From an uncultured Rhodospirillaceae bacterium (GTDB lineage: Bacteria; Pseudomonadota; Alphaproteobacteria; SP197): 37,195 nt of DNA. The DNA is taken from assembly GCA_937880925.1 (NCBI GenBank), contig CALGGB010000080.1, positions 1 to 37,195 of the forward strand, written 5' to 3'. The notes under the pieces were generated by a model. It ran no database searches. It was not told the DNA's origin and saw only the letters and a program-made list of their open reading frames with translations. The translations under genes were made by a program, and so were the position numbers. Shown piece by piece: positions 20,247 to 30,249 of the stretch. Every line of letters begins with the position of its first letter. The stretch's first letter is position 1.

Positions 20247-21170
20247 CTAGGCGGGCTGCGCCTCGATGGGCTCGCCGCTGAGCAGGGTGGAGGGCCGCCC
20301 GTCGACGCCGACCGGCACCTCGCCGTTGAGCGTCACGCGGTAGAACTGGCGTTCGAAGTCCGTGGCGAAGATGTCGACGGGGGCGAGATGGGCCGTGGCG
20401 CGGTTGTCCCAGAAGGCGACGCTGCCCGGCGCCCAGCGGAAGCGCACCGTGAACTCGGTCGAGACCGCGTGTTCCCAAAGGTTCTCGAGCAGCGCGCGGC
20501 TCTCGGACGGCTCCAGCCCGACGATCTCCTTCACGAAGCCGGGGCTGACGTAGAGAACCTTCTCGCCGGTTTCGGGATGCATCGTCACCAGGGGATGCTC
20601 GGCGGCCAGATCGCGGGCGCCCACCCTGCGCGCATAGTCCCCGTCGCCCGCGGGCGCATCGAAACGGTGGACGGCGCGCAGCCCCTCCACGAAACGCTGC
20701 ATGGGCGTCGAGAGGCGGGCGAAGGCCAGCGCCAGGTTGGTCCACTGGGTGTCGCCGCCATAGGGCGGCACGGTGACACCGCGCAGGATCGAGGCCCAGG
20801 GCGGGTTGATTGCCGCCGTGATGTCGGTGTGCCAGCCGCTCCAGCAGCGTGTGGCGCTGGTACGCCCGTTCTGCGCCGTGCGGTGCTTGGCGATGGAATA
20901 GACTTCCGGGTGGCTCTCGTTGGTGCCGAAGACGATGTGGGCCGGCGTGGGCGCACCGAAGTGCCTCGCCAGACGGACATGAGCTTCGTGGTCGAGAGCC
21001 TGATCGCGGAAGAACACCACCTTCCAGCGCAGCAGGGCCCGGCGGATGGCAGCGACCTGCTCATCGGTCAAGGAGCCCGCCAAATCGACGCCGAACAACT
21101 CGGCGCCGATGTGGATCGTCATCGGCCGGACTTCGATGACGTCCCCGGCAGTAGACTGCGTCACGTCCAT
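20247..21170 (-). CDS. TauD/TfdA family Fe(II)/2-oxoglutarate-dependent dioxygenase
   Basis: FRDQALDHEAHVRLARHFG; SGWHTDIT (HxD) and WDNRATAHLAPVD distal His; RQFYRVTLNGE. Confidence 0.9.
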   Translation of the reverse strand: MDVTQSTAGDVIEVRPMTIHIGAELFGVDLAGSLTDEQVAAIRRALLRWKVVFFRDQALDHEAHVRLARHFGAPTPAHIVFGTNESHPEVYSIAKHRTAQNGRTSATRCWSGWHTDITAAINPPWASILRGVTVPPYGGDTQWTNLALAFARLSTPMQRFVEGLRAVHRFDAPAGDGDYARRVGARDLAAEHPLVTMHPETGEKVLYVSPGFVKEIVGLEPSESRALLENLWEHAVSTEFTVRFRWAPGSVAFWDNRATAHLAPVDIFATDFERQFYRVTLNGEVPVGVDGRPSTLLSGEPIEAQPA

Positions 21171-21189
21171 GGTTCAGATCTCCAGCCGT

Positions 21190-21663
21190 TCAGTAGGGAC
21201 GCCCATCCTTGTGCGTGAAGCGAAAGTCGCCCTCACCATCGGGCTCCAGATGGAGGTCGATGTCGGGATAACTACAGTGATCCTGCGCCGAACGGCTGCC
21301 GACCTCCAGATAGACCGCGTCCGCGCCACTGCGGTTGATCAGGTGGTGGCCGTCCTCCCGGCCCGCCGGAAAGGCCGCGGCCATGCCCGGCCCCAGCACC
21401 TGTTCGCCCGCATCGCTCACCAGCACCAGTTCGCCCGAGACGACCCAGGCGAACTCGTCCTCGCAGGAGTGCCAGTGGCGCTGGGCCGACCATTCGCCAG
21501 GCGCCAGGGTGACCAGATTGACGCCGTACTGCGTCAGGCCGCCGGCATCGCCCAGGGCGCGCTTGCGCCGGCCCTCGCAATTGGCATCGTAAGGAGCGGG
21601 ATAGCCGTTGCCGACACGCTCGGGCACATCGGCCGGATCGATGGCGGGCATGCGGAGCGCCAT
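21190..21663 (-). CDS. cupin domain protein
   Basis: LAPGEWSAQRHWHSCEDEFAWVVSGELVLVSDAGEQVLGPGMAAAFPAGREDGHHLINRS; cupin motifs 1 and 2. Confidence 0.88.
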   Translation of the reverse strand: MALRMPAIDPADVPERVGNGYPAPYDANCEGRRKRALGDAGGLTQYGVNLVTLAPGEWSAQRHWHSCEDEFAWVVSGELVLVSDAGEQVLGPGMAAAFPAGREDGHHLINRSGADAVYLEVGSRSAQDHCSYPDIDLHLEPDGEGDFRFTHKDGRPY

Positions 21664-21666
21664 GGT

Positions 21667-22449
21667 TCAGCTTGCCTTCTGATCGAGGTTGGCGCTGCCC
21701 GCGGCCATGCCGCCATCGGCCAGCAGGGCCGCACCGGTGATGTAGGTGGCGCGCGGCGAGGCGAGGTAGAGGATGACGTCGGCCATCTCCTGGGCCCGGG
21801 CGACCCGCTTGAGCGGCGTGTGCGCGCTCATCATACCGTAGCCGGTTTCGACGTCATCGCCCATGCGGATGGCCAGAGACTGCAGCATGTCGGTATCGAT
21901 GGCGCCGGGCAGCAGGGCATTGACGCGGATCTCGGGCGCGAACTCGATCGCCATGGCCTTGGTCATCGAAACGACGCCGCCCTTGGAGGCGCAATAGATC
22001 GAGGCGCCCGCCGCGCCCATCACCGCGCGGACCGAGGCGATGTTGACGATGGCGCCGCCGCCATCACGCAGCGCCGGCAGGGCGTACTTGGTGCAGAAGA
22101 AGGTGCCCTTCAGGTTGGTATCGACGACCTTGTCCCAGAGCGCTTCGTCGAGATCGCCGACCGGGCCGCCGCCGCCAGAACCCGCGTTATTGACCAGAAC
22201 GTCGAGACCGCCCAGCCCCGCCACGGCGGCATCCACCACCGCCTTGCAACCGGCCGCCGTTGCCGTGTCACCCGGCGCGGCAATGACGCGCTCGCCTGCA
22301 GCCAGCTCCTTCAGGGCGGCGGCCACCGACTCCGCCGTGCGGCCGTTGACCGCAACCGTTGCGCCAGCCGCCAGAAAGCTCTCCACAGCCGCACGGCCAA
22401 TGCCGCGTGTGCCGCCGGTGACCAGCACCCTGCGATCTCTGAATTCCAT
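21667..22449 (-). CDS. SDR family oxidoreductase
   Basis: RRVLVTGGTRGIGRAAVESFLAAG...LVNNAGSGGGG...YCASKGGVVSMTKAMAIEFAPEIRVNALLPG. Confidence 0.93.
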   Translation of the reverse strand: MEFRDRRVLVTGGTRGIGRAAVESFLAAGATVAVNGRTAESVAAALKELAAGERVIAAPGDTATAAGCKAVVDAAVAGLGGLDVLVNNAGSGGGGPVGDLDEALWDKVVDTNLKGTFFCTKYALPALRDGGGAIVNIASVRAVMGAAGASIYCASKGGVVSMTKAMAIEFAPEIRVNALLPGAIDTDMLQSLAIRMGDDVETGYGMMSAHTPLKRVARAQEMADVILYLASPRATYITGAALLADGGMAAGSANLDQKAS

Positions 22450-22493
22450 TGATTCTCTCCTTGTTGCTGTGTTGGGCGCGATGGTGTTGCCGG

Positions 22494-24560
22494 TCACGAC
22501 AGCGCCATGTGCTCGCGGCGGTAGGGCACGTCCGGATTAACGGATTCGGGGGCATCAAGGTCCCGGGCATAGCTGTGGCCGTCATAGACCGCCGCCGCGA
22601 TCGTCTGCGGCGATAGGCAGTCACCGATCAGCGCAATGCTGCGGAGACCCGCGGCCTCCATCAGATCGGGCCTGCGCACCAGCGCCTGATAGACCTGTTC
22701 GTTAGGCACACGGGCCGTGACCAGCACGATGCTCGTCGCCGCAACCATCTCCCTGCGCCCGGTATAGACGCAGGCGAGTTCGGCATGACCGGCCTCAATG
22801 GCGGCAAGATTGACCTGCTGGCGGATCGTCACGCCAAGTTCCAGCAGGCGTTTCTGCACAAAGCCCTGCTCCAGGGTGAGCACGGTGAACTCCGAGACCA
22901 TGGCGGCGGGAGTGACAAGCATGACCTCCATCCCGTTCGCCACGAGTTTCTCGGCCAGGACTCCCGCCATGTAGCCGTGGTCGTCATCAAAGATCAGCAC
23001 CGGCCCCTTGTCGATGCGCCCGGCCATGACGTCCTCGGGCCCGAAGACATGGGAGCGCCCCGCCCCGGGTATGGTCTTGTGATTGGCGTGACCGACACCG
23101 TCGCGCCGCCAGGTGGCGCCCGTGGCGAAGACGACATGGGGCGCGCCGAAACGCAGAATCTCGTCCTTGCCCATGTTGCTCTCGAGGTACATCTCGACAT
23201 GGGCCATGCGTGCAATCTGGGTGAGTCTCCAATCGCGCACCCGCGCCCAGGCGGCCAGTCCGGGCAGAGCCGCCTCGCGGGTCACACGTCCACCGGGTTG
23301 GCTGGCGCGCTCGGCCAGGGTCACGGCATAACCGCGCTCCCCCAGAGCCCGGGCAGCCTCCAGACCGGCGGGCCCGGCGCCGATCACCAGTACGCGGTCG
23401 TCGCTGCCCTTGACCGGCAGGTTTTCAGGATGCCAACCGCGCCGCCATTCCTCGCCCATGGTCGGGTTCTGGGTGCAGCGCATCGGCACGAAGCTGTTGT
23501 TGCCCGAGATGCAGATGTTGCAGCCGATGCACTCGCGGATGTCCTCGATCCGCCCTTCCTCGATCTTTCTGGGGAGAAAGGGATCGGCGATGGAGGGCCG
23601 CGCCGCGCCGATGAAGTCGGCAATGCCGCTCCTGATGACGCGGACCATGGCATCCGGGCTGGTGTAGCGCCCGACGATGACCACCGGCTTGCTGGTCAGC
23701 TTCTTGACGAAGGAAACCGCATCCTCCTGATAACCCTCCTGGGCGAAGCGGCTGGTCTTGCTGTCGTGCTCCCAGCCCGAGACATTGACGTCCCACAGGT
23801 CGGGCAATTCGGCGAGCATCTCGACGACCTCGCGGCCCTCCTTCTGCCATTCCAGGCCGGCCTCGCCCATGCGCTCATCGACGGCAAAACGCAGGGCCAC
23901 GGCCACCGTGTCGCCGACCGCCTCCTTCGTATCCTCGATCAGCTCTCGGATCAGGCGCACACGGTTCTCCAGGCGGCCGCCGTACGTGTCGTTGCGCCGG
24001 TTATAGCGCGGCAGCAGGAAGTGCATCGGCAAGGCGATGTTGTGGGCGGCATAGACATAGACGAGATCGGCCCCGGCCCGCTTTGCCCGCAGCGCGGCGT
24101 CACGGTGCCAGCGGCGCAGCTCGGCGATGTCGTGGAGGTCCATGGCGCGCGCCTGGGGCCGCATGGGGTATTTGTTCGGGCTGGCCGAGGGGGCGAGCGG
24201 GGCCATGCGGCTGGTACGGTTGGCGCGCGAGAGGCCGCCGTGGACCAGCTCGATGCCGAACAGGCCGCCGTGTTCGTGCACCCTGTCTGCCGCAGCCGCA
24301 AAGACAGGGATGTCGTCATCGTCCCAAAGCCGCATGGAGGCCCCGGGCAGGGCGTCCGTGGTGGGATGGATCATGGTCTCCTCGGTGCAGACCACAGCCC
24401 AGCCGCCCTCTGCCTTCTGGCCGCGCATCTCGGCATGGCTCATGGGCCAGTTGCTGCCCATGCCCGTGCAATGGGGGACCTGGAAGAAGCGGTTGCGGGC
24501 CGTCACCGGGCCGATCTTCACCGGTTCGAAGAGAACGTCGTATCGTGGATCGCGTGCCAA
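22494..24560 (-). CDS. trimethylamine/dimethylamine dehydrogenase-family FMN/FAD/[4Fe-4S] oxidoreductase
   Basis: (M)ARDPRYDVLFEPVKIGPVTARNRFFQVPHCTGMGSN...ARPSIADPFLPRKIEEGRIEDIRECIGCNICISGNN...CTQNPTMGEEWRRGWHPE...VLVIGAGPAGLEAARAL; likely TTG start at 24560 after GGGGGG. Confidence 0.88.
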   Translation of the reverse strand: MARDPRYDVLFEPVKIGPVTARNRFFQVPHCTGMGSNWPMSHAEMRGQKAEGGWAVVCTEETMIHPTTDALPGASMRLWDDDDIPVFAAAADRVHEHGGLFGIELVHGGLSRANRTSRMAPLAPSASPNKYPMRPQARAMDLHDIAELRRWHRDAALRAKRAGADLVYVYAAHNIALPMHFLLPRYNRRNDTYGGRLENRVRLIRELIEDTKEAVGDTVAVALRFAVDERMGEAGLEWQKEGREVVEMLAELPDLWDVNVSGWEHDSKTSRFAQEGYQEDAVSFVKKLTSKPVVIVGRYTSPDAMVRVIRSGIADFIGAARPSIADPFLPRKIEEGRIEDIRECIGCNICISGNNSFVPMRCTQNPTMGEEWRRGWHPENLPVKGSDDRVLVIGAGPAGLEAARALGERGYAVTLAERASQPGGRVTREAALPGLAAWARVRDWRLTQIARMAHVEMYLESNMGKDEILRFGAPHVVFATGATWRRDGVGHANHKTIPGAGRSHVFGPEDVMAGRIDKGPVLIFDDDHGYMAGVLAEKLVANGMEVMLVTPAAMVSEFTVLTLEQGFVQKRLLELGVTIRQQVNLAAIEAGHAELACVYTGRREMVAATSIVLVTARVPNEQVYQALVRRPDLMEAAGLRSIALIGDCLSPQTIAAAVYDGHSYARDLDAPESVNPDVPYRREHMALS

Positions 24561-24689
24561 GAGCTGCCCCCCATAATCGCCACCGCGGGAGCCTAGAACA
24601 GAACCTGATCCTTCGGTATTGCCTTGGCGCAACAGCTCTCGCCTCGCACCCTGTCGGGCCCTATCCTTCCAGCTTGCAGGGGGACAATC

Positions 24690-26108
24690 ATGGCGCAGAC
24701 ACGGACCCGCTTTGCCAACTACTGGCTGGAGCAGGCACTGGCCGAGGAGGGTGACAGCACTCTTCCCGCGCCGCCGCTGGAAGGCGATGCAAGCTGCGAC
24801 GTTGCCATCGTCGGCGGCGGCTATACCGGCCTGTGGACGGCCATCGAACTGAAGGCGCGCGACCCCGTCCTGGACGTGCGGCTGATCGAGAAACACATCT
24901 GCGGCTGGGGAGCCAGCAGCCGCAATGCCGGCTACCTGCTCAACATGTGGGCGAAGTATCCGACGATGCGGCGTCTGTTCGGCACGGAACGCGCGCTGGC
25001 CGTGGGGCGGGCCGCCGATGCGGCGCTGGAGGAGGTCGTCAGCTTTTGTGCCCGAAACGGCATCGATGCCGAGATCGCGCGCCGCGGCTGGCTGTGGGGC
25101 GCAACGCTGCCGCAGAGCGCAGCCGAATGGCGGCCGCTCGTCGATGCACTGGAGCCCTATCAGGTCGCCCCTCTGCGTGAACTCAGCGCTGAGGAGATTG
25201 CGGATCGCTGGGGTCTGACCGGCCTGCATGGCGGCGCCATCGACGACAAGGCAGGACACCTGCAACCGGGCAAGCTGGTGCGCGGGCTGCGCCGCGTCGC
25301 GATCGAACGGGGCGTGACGATCCACGAGAACACGCCCATGACCCGCCTGCACCGCGCTTCGCCACCGCGCCTGGAGACACCGCGCGGAACCTTGCGCGCA
25401 AAACGCATCGTTCTGGGCATCTATGCCTGGGCCGCCCAGCTTCCCGAGCTGCGCCGCAGCCTGGCGGTCACCGGTTACGCCAATGCCGTCACTGCGGCGA
25501 TGCCGGAGCGGCTCGAGAAAAGCGGCTTTGCCGATGCCCCGGCCTTCAACGACACGCGCAACATGATCAACTCCCTGCGTCCCACCGCCGGAGGGCGGGT
25601 GATGTTCGGCAAGCCGGGTACCGCGCTCGCCTGGGCCGGCAACACGGGCGAGGCCTTTGAACACGACACGGCCTGGCTGCTGGACGGACAACGGCGCCAT
25701 CGCGAGCTGGACCCCATCATGCCGGGCCTGGAGGCCGCCTATGCGTGGTCCGGTCCGATCGACCGGACACGCGACGGCCTGCCGTTCTTCGGCCGCCTGC
25801 CCGGCGCGCCCGACATTCTCTACGCAACCGGGTTCTCCGGCGACGGTGTCGGCCCCTGCCGCATGGCGGGCAAGGCGATGGCGGCCATGGCGATGGACGA
25901 GGACGGTGCATGGGCAGATTTCGGGCTTGTGCGACCGCCCATGCAGGACCTGCCACCCGAACCGGTGCGCTGGATCGGCGTGCGCATGGTCCGTGCCGCG
26001 CTGAGGCGCAGCGATGACGCGGTGCATGCCGGCCGCAGGCCCGAGCCACTGACCCGCGGCCTGACCGGCCTGATATCGGTCGGCATCGCCAGCCGCAGTG
26101 ACGAATGA
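24690..26108 (+). CDS. FAD-dependent oxidoreductase (DadA/amine-oxidase-like)
   Basis: CDVAIVGGGYTGLWTAIELKARDP...GWGASSRNAGYL...TRDGLPFFGRLPGAPDILYATGFSGDGVG; ATG after AGGGGGA. Confidence 0.88.
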   Translation: MAQTRTRFANYWLEQALAEEGDSTLPAPPLEGDASCDVAIVGGGYTGLWTAIELKARDPVLDVRLIEKHICGWGASSRNAGYLLNMWAKYPTMRRLFGTERALAVGRAADAALEEVVSFCARNGIDAEIARRGWLWGATLPQSAAEWRPLVDALEPYQVAPLRELSAEEIADRWGLTGLHGGAIDDKAGHLQPGKLVRGLRRVAIERGVTIHENTPMTRLHRASPPRLETPRGTLRAKRIVLGIYAWAAQLPELRRSLAVTGYANAVTAAMPERLEKSGFADAPAFNDTRNMINSLRPTAGGRVMFGKPGTALAWAGNTGEAFEHDTAWLLDGQRRHRELDPIMPGLEAAYAWSGPIDRTRDGLPFFGRLPGAPDILYATGFSGDGVGPCRMAGKAMAAMAMDEDGAWADFGLVRPPMQDLPPEPVRWIGVRMVRAALRRSDDAVHAGRRPEPLTRGLTGLISVGIASRSDE

Positions 26109-26135
26109 CCCGTTTGTGCCGATACTGAGCCCGTC

Positions 26136-26849
26136 ATGCCACGCTCCCTGATCGTTCTTCTTGCCTTTGTCGCCGGCTGGGTCGATGCCTCGTCCTTCGT
26201 CGGTCTCGATCACGTCATGGCGGCCCATGTCACGGGCAACCTGGTGGTTCTGGCCAGCGACATCGCCACAGGGTTCACGCCTACCGATTCCCTGAAGGTG
26301 GTGATCCTGCCGGTGTTCTTCCTCGGCGTGATGCTGGTGACCGTGCTGCACGACCGCCATATCGTTGCGATCCCCGATCGCAAGCGCCAGCTTGCCCGTC
26401 TTCTCCAATGGGAAGCCGGGCTGATCGCAATCACCGGATTGCTCGGCGTCTGGGTCAGTCTTGCCGGCATCGAGGCGGGTTTCTGGCTTTCCCTGCTGGT
26501 CGTCACGCCGGTGACCTTCGGCATGGCGATGCAGAACGCCGCCCACCGGCTCTACCCGGCGATCGGCCCGGCGACCACGGTGATGACGGGCAACATCACC
26601 CAGTTCTTCATCGACAAGACGCGAGCGCTGGCCGGGCGCAGTTCGGTCTCCAAGATCGATGACATGCCGAGGAACGAGAACATTCTGCCGCTGCTGATCC
26701 TGGCTTTTGCCGGAGGCTGCATCCTGGGCGCGCTGGCCACCGCTGCCGTGGGCAACGGCGCCTTTCTGGTGGCCGCCGCCGTGGTTCTGGCCAATGCCAT
26801 CCTGCTGCGGCAGCATGCGCCCGAGAACACGCAGGAGCACGGATCATGA
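26136..26849 (+). CDS. DUF1275 (YoaK-like) membrane protein
   Basis: LLAFVAGWVDASSFVGLDHVMAAHVTGNLVVLASDIA...GMAMQNAAHRL...TTVMTGNITQF. Confidence 0.88.
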   Translation: MPRSLIVLLAFVAGWVDASSFVGLDHVMAAHVTGNLVVLASDIATGFTPTDSLKVVILPVFFLGVMLVTVLHDRHIVAIPDRKRQLARLLQWEAGLIAITGLLGVWVSLAGIEAGFWLSLLVVTPVTFGMAMQNAAHRLYPAIGPATTVMTGNITQFFIDKTRALAGRSSVSKIDDMPRNENILPLLILAFAGGCILGALATAAVGNGAFLVAAAVVLANAILLRQHAPENTQEHGS

Positions 26850-27754
26850 CGGAAGTTCTGCCCGGACTGGAGCGCCAGCCCGATGCCATGGAGCGCATCG
26901 CGGTGGAGGGCGGCACGGTGCAGACCTACAGCTTCGGCAGCGGTGACGAGGTTCTGCTCCTGGCCAATGGCGGCCCCGGCCTGCCCTGCGACTACATGCG
27001 CGACAGCCACAGCCATCTGGCCGACCGGGGCTGGCGCGTCGTCACCTGGGACCAGCTCGGCACCGGCCGTTCCGACCGCCCGACAGACCCGGCGCTGTGG
27101 ACCATCGAACGCTACGCCCGCGAGCTGGAGCAGGTGCGTACCGGCCTGGGGCTGGGTCCGGTTCACCTGCTGGGACAATCCTGGGGCGGCTGGCTCGCCA
27201 TTGAGTATGCGCTGACCTTCCCCGATGGCCTGCGCAGCCTGATCCTCTCGAACACCGCCGGCGACCTGCCCCATCTGGTGGAGGAACTGAACCGCCTGCG
27301 CGCCGCCCTGGGAACGGAAACCGTGACCATGATGCTGGCGCGCGAGGCCGACGGCAGCATCGACCATCCTGAATACAAGGCCGCCGTCGATGTTCTGAAC
27401 TGGCGCCACGTCCATCGCATGGAGACCATCCCACCGGCGCTGAAGCGCTCGGAGGACGGCATGGTCTTCGACATCTACAACGCCATGCAGGGACCCAACG
27501 AGTTCGTCTATATCGGCAACCTGAAGGACTGGAACCGCATCCCCGACATGGGGCGTATCACCTGCCCCGCCTTCATCATCGTGGGCGAACACGACGAGCT
27601 GACCCCGGCCTGCGCCATGCGCATGCACCACGCTCTGCCCGACAGCACGATCAGGGTATTCAAGAACGCCAGCCACTCGACCTGCTTCGAGACACCAGAA
27701 CCCTATTTCGCCGCCTTGACGGCCTTTCTCGAAGCCAACCGCGCCCCGGCGTGA
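26846..27754 (+). CDS. alpha/beta hydrolase, proline iminopeptidase-like
   Basis: LANGGPGLPCDYM...WDQLGTGRSDRPTD...LLGQSWGGWLAIEYAL...; 4-nt overlap with the preceding gene. Confidence 0.88.
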   Translation: MTEVLPGLERQPDAMERIAVEGGTVQTYSFGSGDEVLLLANGGPGLPCDYMRDSHSHLADRGWRVVTWDQLGTGRSDRPTDPALWTIERYARELEQVRTGLGLGPVHLLGQSWGGWLAIEYALTFPDGLRSLILSNTAGDLPHLVEELNRLRAALGTETVTMMLAREADGSIDHPEYKAAVDVLNWRHVHRMETIPPALKRSEDGMVFDIYNAMQGPNEFVYIGNLKDWNRIPDMGRITCPAFIIVGEHDELTPACAMRMHHALPDSTIRVFKNASHSTCFETPEPYFAALTAFLEANRAPA

Positions 27755-29337
27755 GCGCGGAGAAGGCAAACAACCGCGTCGCCACCCTGCTGGCCGAGGC
27801 GCAGCGCCTGATGGCCCTGCAGCGCAGCGAGCAGGCCGTTCCACTGCTCAATGAAGCGCTGAAACTCGACCCCTGGAACAGCGAACTGCGTCTTCAGGTC
27901 GGCAGCTTTGCCCTGCGCCAGGGCAGCCACAAACAGGCGCTTCGCCATTTCGAGATCTGTGTCGCCGAAGACCCCGGGAAGTCCGCTGTCTGGCTGCAGA
28001 TCGGCAGCTGCCACATGCTGGCTGGCCGTCACGTCGAAGCAGCACAAGCCTATGCACAGGCACGCCAGGGCAATGGCGATGCAGGCGCACCAAGCTGGCG
28101 CTACGCGCGCGCTCTGCGCTTGTCGGGCCAGACCGCGCAGGCCGCACAGGAAATACAGGCAACGGTCGCCCTGCCCAACGCCGAAACCGCGGCCTACCAC
28201 GAGTGCGCCCAGCTCTGCATGGAGCTCGGCAAACGCAACGATGCAGAGCGCATCTGGCGGCGGCTGGCCGCGCTCGGCAGCAAGAGTCTGGTGGGTGCCT
28301 GCGCCCGTGCGCGTCTGGCCATGCTCGACGATCCCCCGGTCACCGCACCGGATGCCAAACGTGTCGCCTTTCATCTGAAGTCGGCGTTCCATGAGGCAAT
28401 CATCACGCCCGGTTACATGGCCTGCCGGTCGTCCCATCATGTGCTGGTGAGCCATGACGCCGAGGAACTTGTGGCCTTCGATCCCGACGTGATCGTTGCC
28501 TGTGACAGCCATCTGGCCGCCATGAAAACCCTGATGCCGCGCGCCATCACCGTGCAGACCCGGCACGGCATGGGGAGCAAGGGCCATGCCCCTCTGCTGG
28601 CCCAGACCTGCGACTATCTCTGCCTTTCCCATCAGCGTCAGGAAGGGTTCTTCACCGGGCGCGGCGTGCGTCCCGCGCGGGGCTTCTGGCCGATCGGCTA
28701 TCTCCAGCTCGATCCCCTGCTGAACGGCAGCCTGGCGCCGGCCGCCCTGCCGGGCAAACCCTGGATGCGCTCGGTGCTGTTTGCCCCCACGATCGGCGAA
28801 TCGGTCTCCGCGCTGGGCATGCTGGGTGACGATCCGGTTGCGGCGCTTCGGCCGGATGCCGAGGCGTTCATGCTGGTCATCAAGGCGCACCCGGAAACCG
28901 CGATGCGCCACCCCGACTGGTGGGCCAGGCTTTCGGCCAGCGCGCGGCGCCACGCCAACGTCGTGCTGGTGAACGACCCCATGGCCGACATCATGCCCTA
29001 TGTTGCGGCCTGCGACCTGATGGTGACCGATGTCTCCAGCGTCATGTTCTTTGCCGCTGCGGTCGACATGCCGCTGGTCCTGCTCTCCAATCCGGCCCGC
29101 CACAGCCACCCCGAGCGCTTCGATCCCGAGGGACCGGAATGGCGCTGGCGCAACATGGGTGAAGAGGTCGAAGACGCGGCGGACCTGCCATCGGCCATCG
29201 CCGCGGTCCTCGCCAGCCCGGAACGGCACGGTGCAGCGCGCCAGGCATGCCGCGACGACATGCTGGGCGATCTGACCGACGGACGCGCCGGCGAGCGCCT
29301 GTCGCGCCGCATCGCCGCCCTTGCCCCCGGCGGCTGA
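27751..29337 (+). CDS. TPR repeat protein fused to a CDP-glycerol glycerophosphotransferase-like domain
   Basis: N-terminal TPR-like helices ([40 protein letters not shown]); C-terminal [15 protein letters not shown] and [28 protein letters not shown] as in TagB/TagF proteins. Confidence 0.7.
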   Translation: MSAEKANNRVATLLAEAQRLMALQRSEQAVPLLNEALKLDPWNSELRLQVGSFALRQGSHKQALRHFEICVAEDPGKSAVWLQIGSCHMLAGRHVEAAQAYAQARQGNGDAGAPSWRYARALRLSGQTAQAAQEIQATVALPNAETAAYHECAQLCMELGKRNDAERIWRRLAALGSKSLVGACARARLAMLDDPPVTAPDAKRVAFHLKSAFHEAIITPGYMACRSSHHVLVSHDAEELVAFDPDVIVACDSHLAAMKTLMPRAITVQTRHGMGSKGHAPLLAQTCDYLCLSHQRQEGFFTGRGVRPARGFWPIGYLQLDPLLNGSLAPAALPGKPWMRSVLFAPTIGESVSALGMLGDDPVAALRPDAEAFMLVIKAHPETAMRHPDWWARLSASARRHANVVLVNDPMADIMPYVAACDLMVTDVSSVMFFAAAVDMPLVLLSNPARHSHPERFDPEGPEWRWRNMGEEVEDAADLPSAIAAVLASPERHGAARQACRDDMLGDLTDGRAGERLSRRIAALAPGG

Positions 29338-29372
29338 CAACGCCATATCTGCTGTCCCACGGGAGACACGCC

Positions 29373-29795
29373 ATGACCGACAAGATCGTCAAATCCGATG
29401 CCGAGTGGCGCCAGCAGCTCACGCCCGAGCAGTATCAGGTGACCCGCAAGAAGGGCACCGAACGCGCCTTCACCGGCGAGTATCACGCAACCAAGGATCC
29501 GGGCGTCTATTGCTGCGTATGCTGCGGCGAGGCCCTGTTCGATGCCGCCACCAAGTTCGAATCCGGCACCGGCTGGCCGAGCTTCTGGCAGCCCATCGAC
29601 GAGGAATCGGTAGCGACCGAGAGCGATCGCAGCCTCTTTTTCATGCCGCGCACGGAAGTGCTCTGCGCCCGCTGCGACGCCCACCTGGGCCACGTCTTCC
29701 CCGACGGGCCCCAGCCGACGGGCCTGCGCTACTGCCTCAACTCCGCCGCGCTGACGCTGGAGGAGAAGGAAAGCGCGGAGGACGCGGCCGAATAG
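29373..29795 (+). CDS. msrB: peptide-methionine (R)-S-oxide reductase
   Basis: [37 protein letters not shown]...[11 protein letters not shown]...[30 protein letters not shown]. Confidence 0.96.
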   Translation: MTDKIVKSDAEWRQQLTPEQYQVTRKKGTERAFTGEYHATKDPGVYCCVCCGEALFDAATKFESGTGWPSFWQPIDEESVATESDRSLFFMPRTEVLCARCDAHLGHVFPDGPQPTGLRYCLNSAALTLEEKESAEDAAE

Positions 29796-29799
29796 GCGA

Positions 29800-30249
29800 T
29801 CAGGGATCGAAGCGCGGCATCTCCGGCACCGGAGGCTGGCGTGCGAACACCACCTCGCCTTCGCCGAACACCACCCAGGGCTGGGCGTTTTCCGTCCAGA
29901 CGTGGCAGCCGGGTTTGAGCCAGGATGTATCGTCGAGCGTACCCGGCTTGATGTTGAAGAAGGGCGCGTCACCCGCATCGCCGTACCACTGGTGATAGAT
30001 GCGGCTGCCGCAGTCAGGGCAGTAGTAGCAGCGGAAGCGACGGCCTTCGTGGCCATCGCGCAGGAAGACCGCAGGCTCCTTCCCCTCCATCGTCATGCTG
30101 CCGCCGGGAAAGGCTGCGGCCATGGCGAAGGCGCTGCCCGACTGTCGCTGGCACAGCGAACAGTGGCAGGCGTAGACCATCACCGGACGGGCGTGGATCG
30201 CGTAGCGGACGGTGCCGCACTGGCAGCCGCCGGTGTGATGGTCAGGCAT
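29800..30249 (-). CDS. GFA family protein (glutathione-dependent formaldehyde-activating enzyme-like)
   Basis: GGCQCGTVRYAIHARPVMVYACHCSLCQRQSGSAFAM...CPDCGSRIYH; GFA zinc-binding pattern. Confidence 0.9.
   Translation of the reverse strand: MPDHHTGGCQCGTVRYAIHARPVMVYACHCSLCQRQSGSAFAMAAAFPGGSMTMEGKEPAVFLRDGHEGRRFRCYYCPDCGSRIYHQWYGDAGDAPFFNIKPGTLDDTSWLKPGCHVWTENAQPWVVFGEGEVVFARQPPVPEMPRFDP

Noticed and set aside
22494-26840. 1448-aa minus-strand ORF
   Set aside because: Only the 3' part (to about 24560) is the TMADH-like protein; the rest is antisense to the FAD oxidoreductase and DUF1275 genes, with His/Asp/Gly/Arg-rich low-quality sequence typical of high-GC antisense frames.
27703-29346. 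547-aa ORF antisense to the TPR-transferase gene
   Set aside because: Sense strand has the coherent TPR and TagB/F-like motifs and translational coupling; antisense composition is artefactual.
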